DNA of 64,000 nt. It comes from Tsukamurella ocularis (GTDB lineage: Bacteria; Actinomycetota; Actinomycetes; Mycobacteriales; Mycobacteriaceae). The stretch covers positions 744,001 through 808,000 of the forward strand of contig NZ_JANUCJ010000003.1 in the NCBI RefSeq assembly GCF_024807615.1. Direction: 5' to 3'. The notes under the pieces are model-generated. The model saw nothing but the letters and a program-made list of their open reading frames with translations, did no database searches and had not been told where the DNA came from. Both the position numbers and the translations under genes were made by a program. Each line of letters opens with the position of its first letter. The first letter of the stretch is position 1. Shown here piece after piece: positions 18,408 to 26,125 of this stretch.

Positions 18408-19450
18408 GCCACATGATTTCGACCCTGCTGTCCCGCGCCGTCGTCGACGGGGCACTGCCCCTGTTGGATCGACGGATCGAGGCCTCCCGTCGCCCCTTCG
18501 ACCAGCCGGAGATCCTGCGGCCGCACGCCACGTCGAAGGTATGGTCCACCACGCACTACGGCGTCTTCGTGCCCGATCTGCCGGAGCCGTACCGGTACGT
18601 GAACACGATGACGCTGATCGGCGCGGCGGGCGCGGAACTCTTCGACCAGGATCATCTCTCGGCGGCGGATGCACGGAACACGACGACGGTGCTCTCCTCG
18701 ACCGCCTACGCCGACCAGCACTTCTACCGCGCCTACGATGCGTCGAGCGAATGCCGTTTCGCCGCAGATGGTTCCGAGCTGCGCTGGGGCGACGAACTCG
18801 CCATCGACGTGGACCTGCCCCGCGTTACGGTGCGCGGCCGCTACCCGGGCTTCGACGTCGACCTGGAACTCTCGGTGTCCGATCAGGTCTCGTACTTCGT
18901 CAAGACCCCGATCTACGACCACCTCAGCCTCACCGCGCCGTACACCGGCACCGTCGACGGCGATCCCGTCGAGGGCGTCGGCACCTTCGAGTACGCCCGC
19001 ATCCGCAGCCACCAGGCGCTCACCCGCCGCGCGATGCCCTCAGCGCTCAAGCTGCCGATCGACTTCTTCACCTACCAGATCATCGACGTCGACCCCCCCA
19101 CGCAGATCCTGCTCACGGACGTCCGCGCCCGCGGCCACATCGCATGCCGCCTCGCCCACGTCCGTCGCGTCGGCGAGCCGGCCGAGGTCTACGACGACGT
19201 CCGGATGGACGTGGTCGAGACGCGCGAGCTCGTCGACGACCGGGGCCGCGCGATGACGGTGCCGGTCCTGCTGAAGTGGACCGTCCGGGACGGCGACGAC
19301 GAGGTCCTGACGATCGACGGCTCCGTCGACAGCGAGCTCCGGTACGGGCACGGCCGCGGCTACGTGGGCGCATACACCTATCTCGGCACCTATCGGTCTC
19401 AGCCGGTCGCCGGCAGCGCGTACCTGGAATGGATCGACACGCAGCCCTGA
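18404..19450 (+). CDS. Conserved protein of unknown function in monooxygenase operon
   Basis: 348 aa with no signal peptide and no membrane helices. The sequence is rich in beta-strand patterns with many Tyr, Asp and Arg residues (for example RVTVRGRYPGFDVDLELSVSDQVSYF), and resembles large lipocalin-like proteins such as the CrtC/AttH group or an actinobacterial DUF; I cannot assign a family with confidence. Coupled by ATGA to the TetR gene and co-directional with the monooxygenase, it probably acts on or binds the same hydrophobic substrate. It ends 6 nt before the opposing DUF218 gene. Confidence 0.7.
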   Translation: MSHMISTLLSRAVVDGALPLLDRRIEASRRPFDQPEILRPHATSKVWSTTHYGVFVPDLPEPYRYVNTMTLIGAAGAELFDQDHLSAADARNTTTVLSSTAYADQHFYRAYDASSECRFAADGSELRWGDELAIDVDLPRVTVRGRYPGFDVDLELSVSDQVSYFVKTPIYDHLSLTAPYTGTVDGDPVEGVGTFEYARIRSHQALTRRAMPSALKLPIDFFTYQIIDVDPPTQILLTDVRARGHIACRLAHVRRVGEPAEVYDDVRMDVVETRELVDDRGRAMTVPVLLKWTVRDGDDEVLTIDGSVDSELRYGHGRGYVGAYTYLGTYRSQPVAGSAYLEWIDTQP

Positions 19451-19456
19451 GCGCGC

Positions 19457-20032
19457 TCAGCGTCGGCGCGCGATGTCCAACGCCGCCTTGGGGCGCGACA
19501 GGACGTACTCGCGGGCGAGGTTACGAATCCAGGCGCGACGCGTGCACCCGCAGGAAGCGCGGACGGCGTCGGCATCGAGGCCGAGATGACGGGCGAGGGC
19601 GGCGGCCCGTCGGGCATGGAAGAACTGGGAGACGAGCAGGACGCGCTCGACCCCGAACTCGTCGCGAGCTCGACGGCACGCGAGGTAGGTGTCGAGCCCG
19701 GCACCGTCGGTGAGCAGGGCCGATTCCGGCACGCCCCGGTCGCGGAGCCAGCCCGTCATGACGGCGATCTCGTCGCCGGACGTGCCGCCTGCGTTGCCGG
19801 AGACCAGGATCTTCTCGACCTTCCGCAGCCGCAGGAGCTGCAGCGACGCCTCCAGCCGCCCCTCGACGAAGGAGCCCGGGCGGCCGCCGCGTACCGACGC
19901 CCCAAAGGCGATCGCGACAGGGGCGGGCGGCGCCGTCTCCGGCGGGTACAGAGGCCCCGCGCCTGTGAGCCCGGTCACCATTGAATGTGCACGTGCGACG
20001 GGATTTCGGCGCACACGGACGGCTGAACTCAT
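19457..20032 (-). CDS. DUF218 (YdcF/SanA-type) domain protein
   Basis: 191 aa. DUF218 landmarks: AIAFGASVRGGRPG near 41-54, ILVSGNAGGTSGDEI near 76-90, a DGAGLDTYLACRRARDEF block with a conserved acid and TY, and LLVSQFFHARRAAALARHLG. Members are implicated in envelope-barrier functions and small-molecule binding; the catalytic role is not settled. I chose the ATG because it lies 6 nt after TAAGGT, a leaderless-promoter layout; a GTG two codons upstream would fall between the two. No clear signal peptide is seen. Confidence 0.82.
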   Translation of the reverse strand: MSSAVRVRRNPVARAHSMVTGLTGAGPLYPPETAPPAPVAIAFGASVRGGRPGSFVEGRLEASLQLLRLRKVEKILVSGNAGGTSGDEIAVMTGWLRDRGVPESALLTDGAGLDTYLACRRARDEFGVERVLLVSQFFHARRAAALARHLGLDADAVRASCGCTRRAWIRNLAREYVLSRPKAALDIARRR

Positions 20033-20038
20033 GAGCAC

Positions 20039-20044
20039 ACCTTA
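20039..20044 (-). promoter_or_regulatory. -10 element for leaderless DUF218 gene
   Basis: TAAGGT on the minus strand, six nucleotides before the ATG at 20032. Confidence 0.5.
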
Positions 20045-20120
20045 CCGAGCAGCGAGTTAGGTGAACCTTCGCGCTGGACGACATATATCCGCGTTCTACC
20101 GTTAAACCAGACGCAGTGGT

Positions 20121-20149
20121 TTCGCATCTATGTTACTCACGAGTAATAT
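20121..20149 (+). promoter_or_regulatory. etfD promoter with TTACTC palindromic operator
   Basis: TTCGCA (20121-20126) and TAATAT (20144-20149) form a -35/-10 pair with a 17-bp spacer. A palindrome, TTACTCACGAGTAA (20133-20146), overlaps the -10 hexamer, so a bound repressor would block RNA polymerase. The same palindrome occurs at the fadA2/fabG4 divide and ahead of the TetR gene at 57653. Confidence 0.72.
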
Positions 20150-20187
20150 CGGTGGTTACCAGCCCGCGAGGCAGAAAGGTGCACGAC

Positions 20188-23100
20188 GTGGACCAGACGT
20201 ATTTGGCCGCCGCCGAGTCCGACATCACCCCGCTGAACATCACCCTCGGCACGATCGGCGCAGTCGCCTTCGTCGTCGCCTGGGCGATCTTCTTCCGCGG
20301 CGCATTCCGCATGGTGCGGATCATCGCCCAGGGCCAGTCCGCCAAGGACCGCTGGCTGCCCTTCATCCCCCGCGCCGCGGAGGTCGTGGTCGAGTTCCTC
20401 GCCCACACCAAGATGATCAAGAACCGCACCGTGGGCATCGCCCACTGGTTCGTCATGGTCGGCTTCCTCGCCGGCATGATCCTGTGGTTCGAGGCACTGC
20501 CGCAGAGCTTCGACCCGTCGTTCCACTGGCCGGTCATCGGCTCCTGGCCGTTCTACCACCTGCTGGACGAACTGCTCGGCATCGCCACCTTCCTCGGCAT
20601 CCTCGTGCTCATCGTGGTGCGCCAGGTCAAGCACCCGCGCAACCCCGCACTGTTCTCCCGCTTCTCGGGCAGCAAGTTCCTGCCCGCGTACACGATCGAG
20701 GCCATCGTCCTGTTCGAGGGCCTCGGCATGATCATGGTCAAGGCGGGCAAGATCGCCATGACCGGCGAGTCCAGCCCCGTCACCGACTTCTTCACCCGCC
20801 ACGTCGCCGAGCTACTCCCCGCGAGCCCGACGATGGTCACGATCTTCGCCTTCATCAAGCTGATGTCGGGCGTCATGTTCCTCATCCTGGTGGGCAGCAA
20901 CCTCACCTGGGGCGTCGCGTGGCACCGCTTCTCGGCCTTCTTCAACATCTACTTCAAGCGCGAGCTGGGCAGCCGCCGCGCGCTGGGTGCCGCCAAGCCG
21001 ATGCTCTCCAACGGCAAGGTCCTCACCATGGAGAACACCGATCCCGACGTCGACAACCTCGGCGCCGGCAAGATCGAGGACTTCTCCTGGAAGGGCTGGC
21101 TGGACTTCACGACCTGCACCGAGTGCGGTCGCTGCCAGAGCCAGTGCCCCGCCTGGAACACCGGCAAGCCGCTGAGCCCCAAGCTGCTGATCATGGGCCT
21201 GCGCGATCACGGCTACGCCAAGGCGCCGTACCTCCTGGCCGGCGGCCGCACGGACCCGTCGGGCGAGCAGACCGGACTGGTCGACGCCGAGGGCAACCCC
21301 GACGAGGCCAAGCTGGAGAAGATCCCCGCCGCGGCCCGCGCGGAGGCCGAACGCGCCCTCGTCGGCCCCGCGGGTGAGGACGGCGCCCTGGGCGGCGTCA
21401 TCGACCCCGAGGTCCTCTGGTCCTGCACCACCTGTGGTGCGTGCGTCGAGCAGTGCCCCGTTGACATCGAGCATGTCGACCACATCGTCGACATGCGCCG
21501 TTACCAGGTGCTCATCGAGTCGGAGTTCCCGCACGAGCTGGCCGGCCTGTTCAAGAATCTCGAGAACAAGGGCAACCCCTGGGGGCAGGCCTCGAGCCAG
21601 CGCACCGCCTGGATCGACGAGATGGACATCGACATTCCGGTCTACGGCCAGGACGTCGAAAGCTTCGACGGCTTCGAGTACCTCTTCTGGGTCGGCTGCG
21701 CCGGCGCCTTCGAGGACCGCGCCAAGAAGACCACCAAGGCCGTCGCCGAGCTCCTCGACGTGGCCGCCGTGAACTTCTTGGTCCTGGGCCAGGGCGAGAC
21801 CTGTACCGGCGACTCCGCTCGCCGCGCGGGCAACGAGTTCTTGTTCCAGATGCTCGCGCAGCAGAACATCGAGCAGCTCGACGAGGTCTTCGACGGCCTG
21901 CCCGCGAAGCAGCGCAAGATCGTCGTGACCTGTGCTCACTGCTTCAACGCGCTCGGCAACGAGTACCCGCAGGTCGGCGGCGACTACGAGGTTGTCCACC
22001 ACACGCAGCTGCTCAACAAGCTGGTCCGTGAGAAGCGCCTCGTGCCCGTCGCGCCTCCGTCGGAGGACGTGACCTACCACGATCCCTGCTACCTGGGCCG
22101 CCACAACCAGGTCTACGAGGCCCCGCGCGAGCTGATCGGCGCCTCGGGCGCCACGCTCAAGGAGATGCCGCGGCACCTCGAGCGGTCCATGTGCTGTGGC
22201 GCCGGCGGCGCGCGCATGTGGATGGAGGAGCAGCTCGGCAAGCGCATCAACATCGACCGCGTCGACGAGGCCCTGAACACCCTGTCGAGCTCGCCCGAGG
22301 CCACCCCGAAGAAGATCGCCACCGGCTGCCCGTTCTGCCGCGTGATGCTCTCCGACGGCGTGACCGCGCAGACCGCCGAGTCCGACGCCCCGGCCCCCGA
22401 GGTCGTCGATGTCGCGCAAATGCTCCTCGAGTCCGTCCGACGGGGCCTCCCCGAGGGCATCGTCGTCGGCAACCCCAACCGCAAGGTGTCCGACGGTGCC
22501 ACCGCCCTCGCCGAGGCGCCTGCCGCGGCCCCGGCCGCTGCTCCGGCTGCCGCCGCGACCGCTGCCGCACCGCCGGCACCCGCGGAGAAGAAGGACGCGA
22601 AGCCGACGGTGGGCCTCGGCCTGGCCGGCGGCGGCAAGCGCCCCGGTGGACCGAAGAAGCCGGGCGCGCCCAAGCCCGCAGCGGCTCCCGCGGCCGACGC
22701 CGCCCCCGCGACAGAGGCACCGGCGGCACCCGCCGCACCTGCGAAGCCCGCGGTCGGCCTCGGCCTGGCCGGCGGCGCCAAGCGACCGGGCGCCAAGAAG
22801 CCAGGCGGCGCGGCTCCAGCTGCGCCCGCCGCTGAGGCCGCTCCGACGGCCGAAGCACCGGCGGCACCCGCCGCGCCCGCGAAGCCCGCGGTCGGCCTCG
22901 GCCTGGCCGGCGGCGCCAAGCGACCGGGTGCGAAGAAGCCCGGTGCGCCCAAGCCCGCGGCGGCTGCACCGGCAGCACCCGCGGCCGAGGCGCCCGCCGC
23001 GACAGCGGCGGAGGCTCCTGCCGCCGACGCCGCTCCCGCCGAGGACCGCACGATGGCCACGGCAGGCGAGTCCAAGGCCGCCGGTTTCGGCATCGCCGCG

Positions 23101-23622
23101 GGCGCCCGACGCCCCGGTGCGAAGAAGCCGGGCGCGCCCAAGCCCGCAGCCGCGGCTCCGGCGGCCGAAGCCCCTGCTGCATCCACCGAGGCACCCGCTG
23201 CTCCCGCAGCCGAGGCACCTGCTGCTCCGGCAGCCGAGGCGCCGGCTACTGCCGCACCGTCGGCCCCGGCGGAGGACCGCACGCTCACGACCGCGGGCGA
23301 GTCCAAGTCGGCCGGCTTCGGGATCGCCGCGGGCGCGCGGCGGCCCGGCGCCACGAAGCCGAGTGCACCGAAACCAGCGGCTGTGACGGATTCGGCACCG
23401 GCGACGACTGAGATGCCGGTCACACCGGAGCCCACAGTCGATGTTCCGGCCGAGACCCCCGCCGCCGCTCCGGAGGCGGCACAGTCGGCCCCGGAAACCG
23501 TCACTGACCAGCCGAAGGCACCGTCGGGCGACAGCGACCGCACGGTGACCACGGAGGGTGCGGCGAAGGCCAAGGGGTTTGGGATCGCGGCGGGCGCCAA
23601 GCGCCCCGGTGGACGGAAGTGA
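20188..23622 (+). CDS. etfD: Membrane iron-sulfur oxidoreductase EtfD-like, with repetitive tail
   Basis: 1144-aa inner-membrane protein. In M. tuberculosis the homolog Rv0338c (EtfD) re-oxidises electron-transfer flavoprotein during fatty-acid beta-oxidation and passes electrons to the quinone pool. Domains: an N-terminal multi-helix nitrate-reductase-gamma-like membrane part (about 10-260); two 4Fe-4S motifs, CTECGRCQSQCP (310-321) and CTTCGACVEQCP (413-424); and two CCG-type domains (CAHC at 582 and CCGAGG at 669). From about residue 780 an Ala/Pro-rich tail carries six copies of G-(L/F)-G-(L/I)-A-x-G-(A/G)-(K/R)-RPG near residues 808, 856, 902, 966, 1043 and 1130. The GTG preceded by AAAGG was chosen; longer in-frame starts run into the operator. 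Confidence 0.9.
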   Translation: MDQTYLAAAESDITPLNITLGTIGAVAFVVAWAIFFRGAFRMVRIIAQGQSAKDRWLPFIPRAAEVVVEFLAHTKMIKNRTVGIAHWFVMVGFLAGMILWFEALPQSFDPSFHWPVIGSWPFYHLLDELLGIATFLGILVLIVVRQVKHPRNPALFSRFSGSKFLPAYTIEAIVLFEGLGMIMVKAGKIAMTGESSPVTDFFTRHVAELLPASPTMVTIFAFIKLMSGVMFLILVGSNLTWGVAWHRFSAFFNIYFKRELGSRRALGAAKPMLSNGKVLTMENTDPDVDNLGAGKIEDFSWKGWLDFTTCTECGRCQSQCPAWNTGKPLSPKLLIMGLRDHGYAKAPYLLAGGRTDPSGEQTGLVDAEGNPDEAKLEKIPAAARAEAERALVGPAGEDGALGGVIDPEVLWSCTTCGACVEQCPVDIEHVDHIVDMRRYQVLIESEFPHELAGLFKNLENKGNPWGQASSQRTAWIDEMDIDIPVYGQDVESFDGFEYLFWVGCAGAFEDRAKKTTKAVAELLDVAAVNFLVLGQGETCTGDSARRAGNEFLFQMLAQQNIEQLDEVFDGLPAKQRKIVVTCAHCFNALGNEYPQVGGDYEVVHHTQLLNKLVREKRLVPVAPPSEDVTYHDPCYLGRHNQVYEAPRELIGASGATLKEMPRHLERSMCCGAGGARMWMEEQLGKRINIDRVDEALNTLSSSPEATPKKIATGCPFCRVMLSDGVTAQTAESDAPAPEVVDVAQMLLESVRRGLPEGIVVGNPNRKVSDGATALAEAPAAAPAAAPAAAATAAAPPAPAEKKDAKPTVGLGLAGGGKRPGGPKKPGAPKPAAAPAADAAPATEAPAAPAAPAKPAVGLGLAGGAKRPGAKKPGGAAPAAPAAEAAPTAEAPAAPAAPAKPAVGLGLAGGAKRPGAKKPGAPKPAAAAPAAPAAEAPAATAAEAPAADAAPAEDRTMATAGESKAAGFGIAAGARRPGAKKPGAPKPAAAAPAAEAPAASTEAPAAPAAEAPAAPAAEAPATAAPSAPAEDRTLTTAGESKSAGFGIAAGARRPGATKPSAPKPAAVTDSAPATTEMPVTPEPTVDVPAETPAAAPEAAQSAPETVTDQPKAPSGDSDRTVTTEGAAKAKGFGIAAGAKRPGGRK

Positions 23623-23667
23623 TCGAAGCTCCACGAACGGCTATCGCTTCTGCGGCAGGATGTACGC

Positions 23668-24336
23668 GTGCCTGAGTACGTGACTTACGAGGAGTTCGGG
23701 CGGCGGTTCTTCGAGATCGCCGTGAACGAGGAGCGTGTGGGCTCGGCGTTCGCCGACATCGCCGGCGGCGATTTCACCGTGGGCCCGATCCCGTCGGGCC
23801 CCGGTGGGATGGCCAAGGTGTGGGCGCAGGTGGAGATCGATGAGCCGCAGCTCACCCGCCAGGTGGGCGAGCTCATCACCTTCACGGTGAAGATCCCGCT
23901 GCGCATCGGCCTGCTGATCGACCTCAAGGTCGACCGGATTCGCTACGACGTGGCCGGCCTCATCACACTCCCGCTCACAGTGCGCGCCGCAGCGCCGCTG
24001 GAATTGCGCATCGAGGTCGACCCGCCGAGACCCAAGGACGTCTGGGTCGACGTCGAGTCGCGCACCATCCGCGGATCCATCGTGCGCGTCGTCGCCAGCG
24101 TCGATTCGGAGATCCGGCGGTTCATCGCGCAGTACGTCGCCGAGGAGATCGACAAGCCGGAGATCAAGAAGGCGCGGATCATCAACGTCTCCGAGGAGCT
24201 GGGCCGCGCGTTCCACAACCTCGGCGACGACGAGGACCCACAGGGGCCCGCAACCCCGACTCCGGCGGCATCCGCTCCGGCTGCCGAGGTCATCGAGCCG
24301 ACCGAGATCCTGCCCGCGCCAGGCGACCGGCTCTAG
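23668..24336 (+). CDS. Conserved actinobacterial protein of unknown function
   Basis: 222 aa, GTG start. It has no signal peptide and no clear transmembrane helix, but an alternating hydrophobic pattern (ITFTVKIPLRIGLLIDLKVDRI, split here by one residue class) suggests a beta-rich core of about 170 residues, followed by a charged helix and a Pro/Ala-rich disordered tail (ATPTPAASAPAAE). The first residues, PEYVTYEEFGRRFFEIAVNEERV, look like an amphipathic helix. I do not recognise the family. It lies 45 nt downstream of etfD on the same strand and may be cotranscribed with it. Confidence 0.72.
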   Translation: MPEYVTYEEFGRRFFEIAVNEERVGSAFADIAGGDFTVGPIPSGPGGMAKVWAQVEIDEPQLTRQVGELITFTVKIPLRIGLLIDLKVDRIRYDVAGLITLPLTVRAAAPLELRIEVDPPRPKDVWVDVESRTIRGSIVRVVASVDSEIRRFIAQYVAEEIDKPEIKKARIINVSEELGRAFHNLGDDEDPQGPATPTPAASAPAAEVIEPTEILPAPGDRL

Positions 24337-24400
24337 AAACCGGCCGATTCCCGGCTCGGGGCGACGTATTTCGATCGTCGGCCCGAATTCGGCCGGTTTC
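24336..24400. terminator. Nested inverted repeat between convergent genes (element copy 2)
   Basis: GAAACCGGCCGATTC (24336-24350) pairs with GAATTCGGCCGGTTTC (24385-24400) with one bulged base. An inner stem, CGGGGCGACG/CGTCGGCCCG (24357-24366 with 24376-24385), has 9 of 10 pairs. Arms and the internal GACGTATT are shared with the element at 6286-6366. It fills the gap between two convergent genes. Confidence 0.65.
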
Positions 24401-24408
24401 GCGCCGCA

Positions 24409-24990
24409 TCACCCCGCGGCGCCGTCGACGATGCGCTGGATCGCGGCGCCGTAGGTCGCCACTAATTCCTCGGCCGCCGGTTCAACGAACAGTGGCGCGG
24501 CGATCAAGTACCGCATGAACGCCAGCCCGAACATCGTGCTGGCGACCACGCGCGCCGTCTCGATCCCGATCCCCGAGTGCCTGGTCAGCGTCGGAATCAT
24601 CACCGACGACAGGAACTCCCCGAAGGTGTTGGACGCACCCTCGTCCGCGTTCACCGCGGCGCGCAGCAGCGCTCGGAAGGCGTCGGAGGTCTCCTGCCCC
24701 TCCCAGACTGTGAGCGCCGCTCGCACGAGCCGTTCCCCCACGCCCTCACGCGGGCCGTCGAGCGCGGCGGTGAAGATCTCCTCAGGATCGACGGGCATGC
24801 TCATCACGCCCCGGAACAGGCCCTTCTTGTTGCCGTAGTAGTACGACACCAGCGCCACGTCGACGCCCGCGCGGGCGGCGATCGCGCGAATCGTGGCGCG
24901 GTCGTAGCCCACCTCGGCGAAGAGCTCGCGCGCCGCCTCGAGGATGTCCGCCTTCGCGGTGCTGACGCCCGCCCGTCTCCCTGTCGCCAT
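24409..24990 (-). CDS. TetR-family transcriptional regulator
   Basis: 193 aa. HTH region KADILEAARELFAEVGYDRATIRAIAARAGVDVALVSYYYGNKKGLF (in two segments, about 12-58), then a C-terminal domain resembling the group that regulates ABC-2-type exporters. It is divergent from the membrane protein at 25091 and its likely operator, TCAACACCTGTTGA, lies between them. The ATG is 6 nt after TAGGAT (24997-25002), so the transcript is probably leaderless. Confidence 0.88.
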   Translation of the reverse strand: MATGRRAGVSTAKADILEAARELFAEVGYDRATIRAIAARAGVDVALVSYYYGNKKGLFRGVMSMPVDPEEIFTAALDGPREGVGERLVRAALTVWEGQETSDAFRALLRAAVNADEGASNTFGEFLSSVMIPTLTRHSGIGIETARVVASTMFGLAFMRYLIAAPLFVEPAAEELVATYGAAIQRIVDGAAG

Positions 24991-24996
24991 GCGCCG

Positions 24997-25002
24997 ATCC
25001 TA
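24997..25002 (-). promoter_or_regulatory. -10 element for leaderless tetR
   Basis: TAGGAT on the minus strand, six nucleotides before the ATG at 24990. Confidence 0.5.
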
Positions 25003-25010
25003 ACAGGATT

Positions 25011-25024
25011 TCAACACCTGTTGA
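25011..25024. promoter_or_regulatory. Palindromic operator TCAACA-CC-TGTTGA
   Basis: Six-base arms around a CC centre, positioned just upstream of the tetR -10 element. A half-site-like CACGTTGAA follows at 25062-25070, close to the divergent membrane-protein gene. Binding by the adjacent TetR protein is the natural inference. Confidence 0.6.
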
Positions 25025-25090
25025 CTTCTGTGTCGCCACAGTCGTACCCTCTGATTCATCACACGTTGAATTACCTGGAGGTGCTCCACC

Positions 25091-26122
25091 ATGAGCAAGT
25101 CCCACGCTCAGCTCGCGGCGGTCTTCGCCGGACTGGCGATCGCCATCCCGCTGATCGTCCTGCTGTTCACCGGCCCCGCCTCGCACGGCAAGCCGCACGA
25201 CCTGCCGATCGGCGTCGTGGGCCCGGCGGCCGCGGCGCAGCAGGTCGAGCAGCGGCTCGATGCGCAGCAGCCCGGCGGCTTCGCCGTGCACTCCTACGAG
25301 TCCGAGGCCGCGCTGGTGCAGGCCACGAAGGACCGCGAGGTCTACGGCGGCATCGTGCCCGCGAGCCCCGCCGCCCCGGGATCGCAGACCAAGGCCGTCG
25401 TCGCGAGCGGCGCCTCGCCCGCCGTCGCGCCGATGATCACGCAGCTGGCGACGGCCCTGGCCCAGGGCCAGAAGGTGCAGACCGTCGAGGTGGCTCCGCT
25501 CTCCGCCGACGACCCACGCGGCGCCGGCTTCGGCTCGATCGTGATGCCGGTCTTCCTCTCGGGGATGGTGCTGGCGTTGGCGACCGTGATGATCGGCGGC
25601 CATCCGAAGGTCATCGCCGTGGCCCTTCCCGTGGGCGCGGCGGTCATCGGTGCCGCCGCCGTGGGCGCGGCCATGTGGATAGGCGTACTGCCCGGCGGCT
25701 TCTGGGGCCAGTGGCTCGCGATGAGCGCGGGCATGCTCGCCATCGGCGCGACGGTGGCCGGACTGGTGTCGTTGCTCGGCACGAAGGGCATCGGCCCTGC
25801 GGCACTGCTGTTCATGCTGGTCGGGATGCCACTGGCCGGCATCGCCATGCCACCGGAGTTCCTGCCGCACATCTGGGCGATCCTCGGCCAGAGCCTGCCG
25901 ATCGGCGCGACGGGCACCGCGCTGCGCAGCGCGGCCTTCTTCGCCGACGGCTCACTCGTCGGCGCCGGGGCCGGCGCGGCCTTCGCGGTCCTCGGCGCGT
26001 GGATCGTCGTGGGCTACGCCCTGCTCGTGATCGGCGCGGCGAAGCACCGGGGGCAGAGTGACGCATCGTCGGACAAGGGCGAGGTGGCAGAAAAGGATTT
26101 GCTGCAGCCTGCGACGATATAG
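25091..26122 (+). CDS. Multi-pass membrane protein, ABC-2/Pip-like
   Basis: 343 aa. An N-terminal transmembrane helix (about 8-28) leads into an extracytoplasmic domain of roughly 120 residues, followed by about six hydrophobic helices from residue 155 to 320 and a charged tail. This is the layout of small YhgE/Pip or DUF3533-type ABC-2 relatives. No ATPase subunit is adjacent. GGAGGT lies upstream of the ATG. A divergent TetR gene suggests induction by an exported compound; substrate unknown. It ends 3 nt before the aminotransferase start and could be cotranscribed with it. Confidence 0.75.
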   Translation: MSKSHAQLAAVFAGLAIAIPLIVLLFTGPASHGKPHDLPIGVVGPAAAAQQVEQRLDAQQPGGFAVHSYESEAALVQATKDREVYGGIVPASPAAPGSQTKAVVASGASPAVAPMITQLATALAQGQKVQTVEVAPLSADDPRGAGFGSIVMPVFLSGMVLALATVMIGGHPKVIAVALPVGAAVIGAAAVGAAMWIGVLPGGFWGQWLAMSAGMLAIGATVAGLVSLLGTKGIGPAALLFMLVGMPLAGIAMPPEFLPHIWAILGQSLPIGATGTALRSAAFFADGSLVGAGAGAAFAVLGAWIVVGYALLVIGAAKHRGQSDASSDKGEVAEKDLLQPATI

Positions 26123-26125
26123 CCC

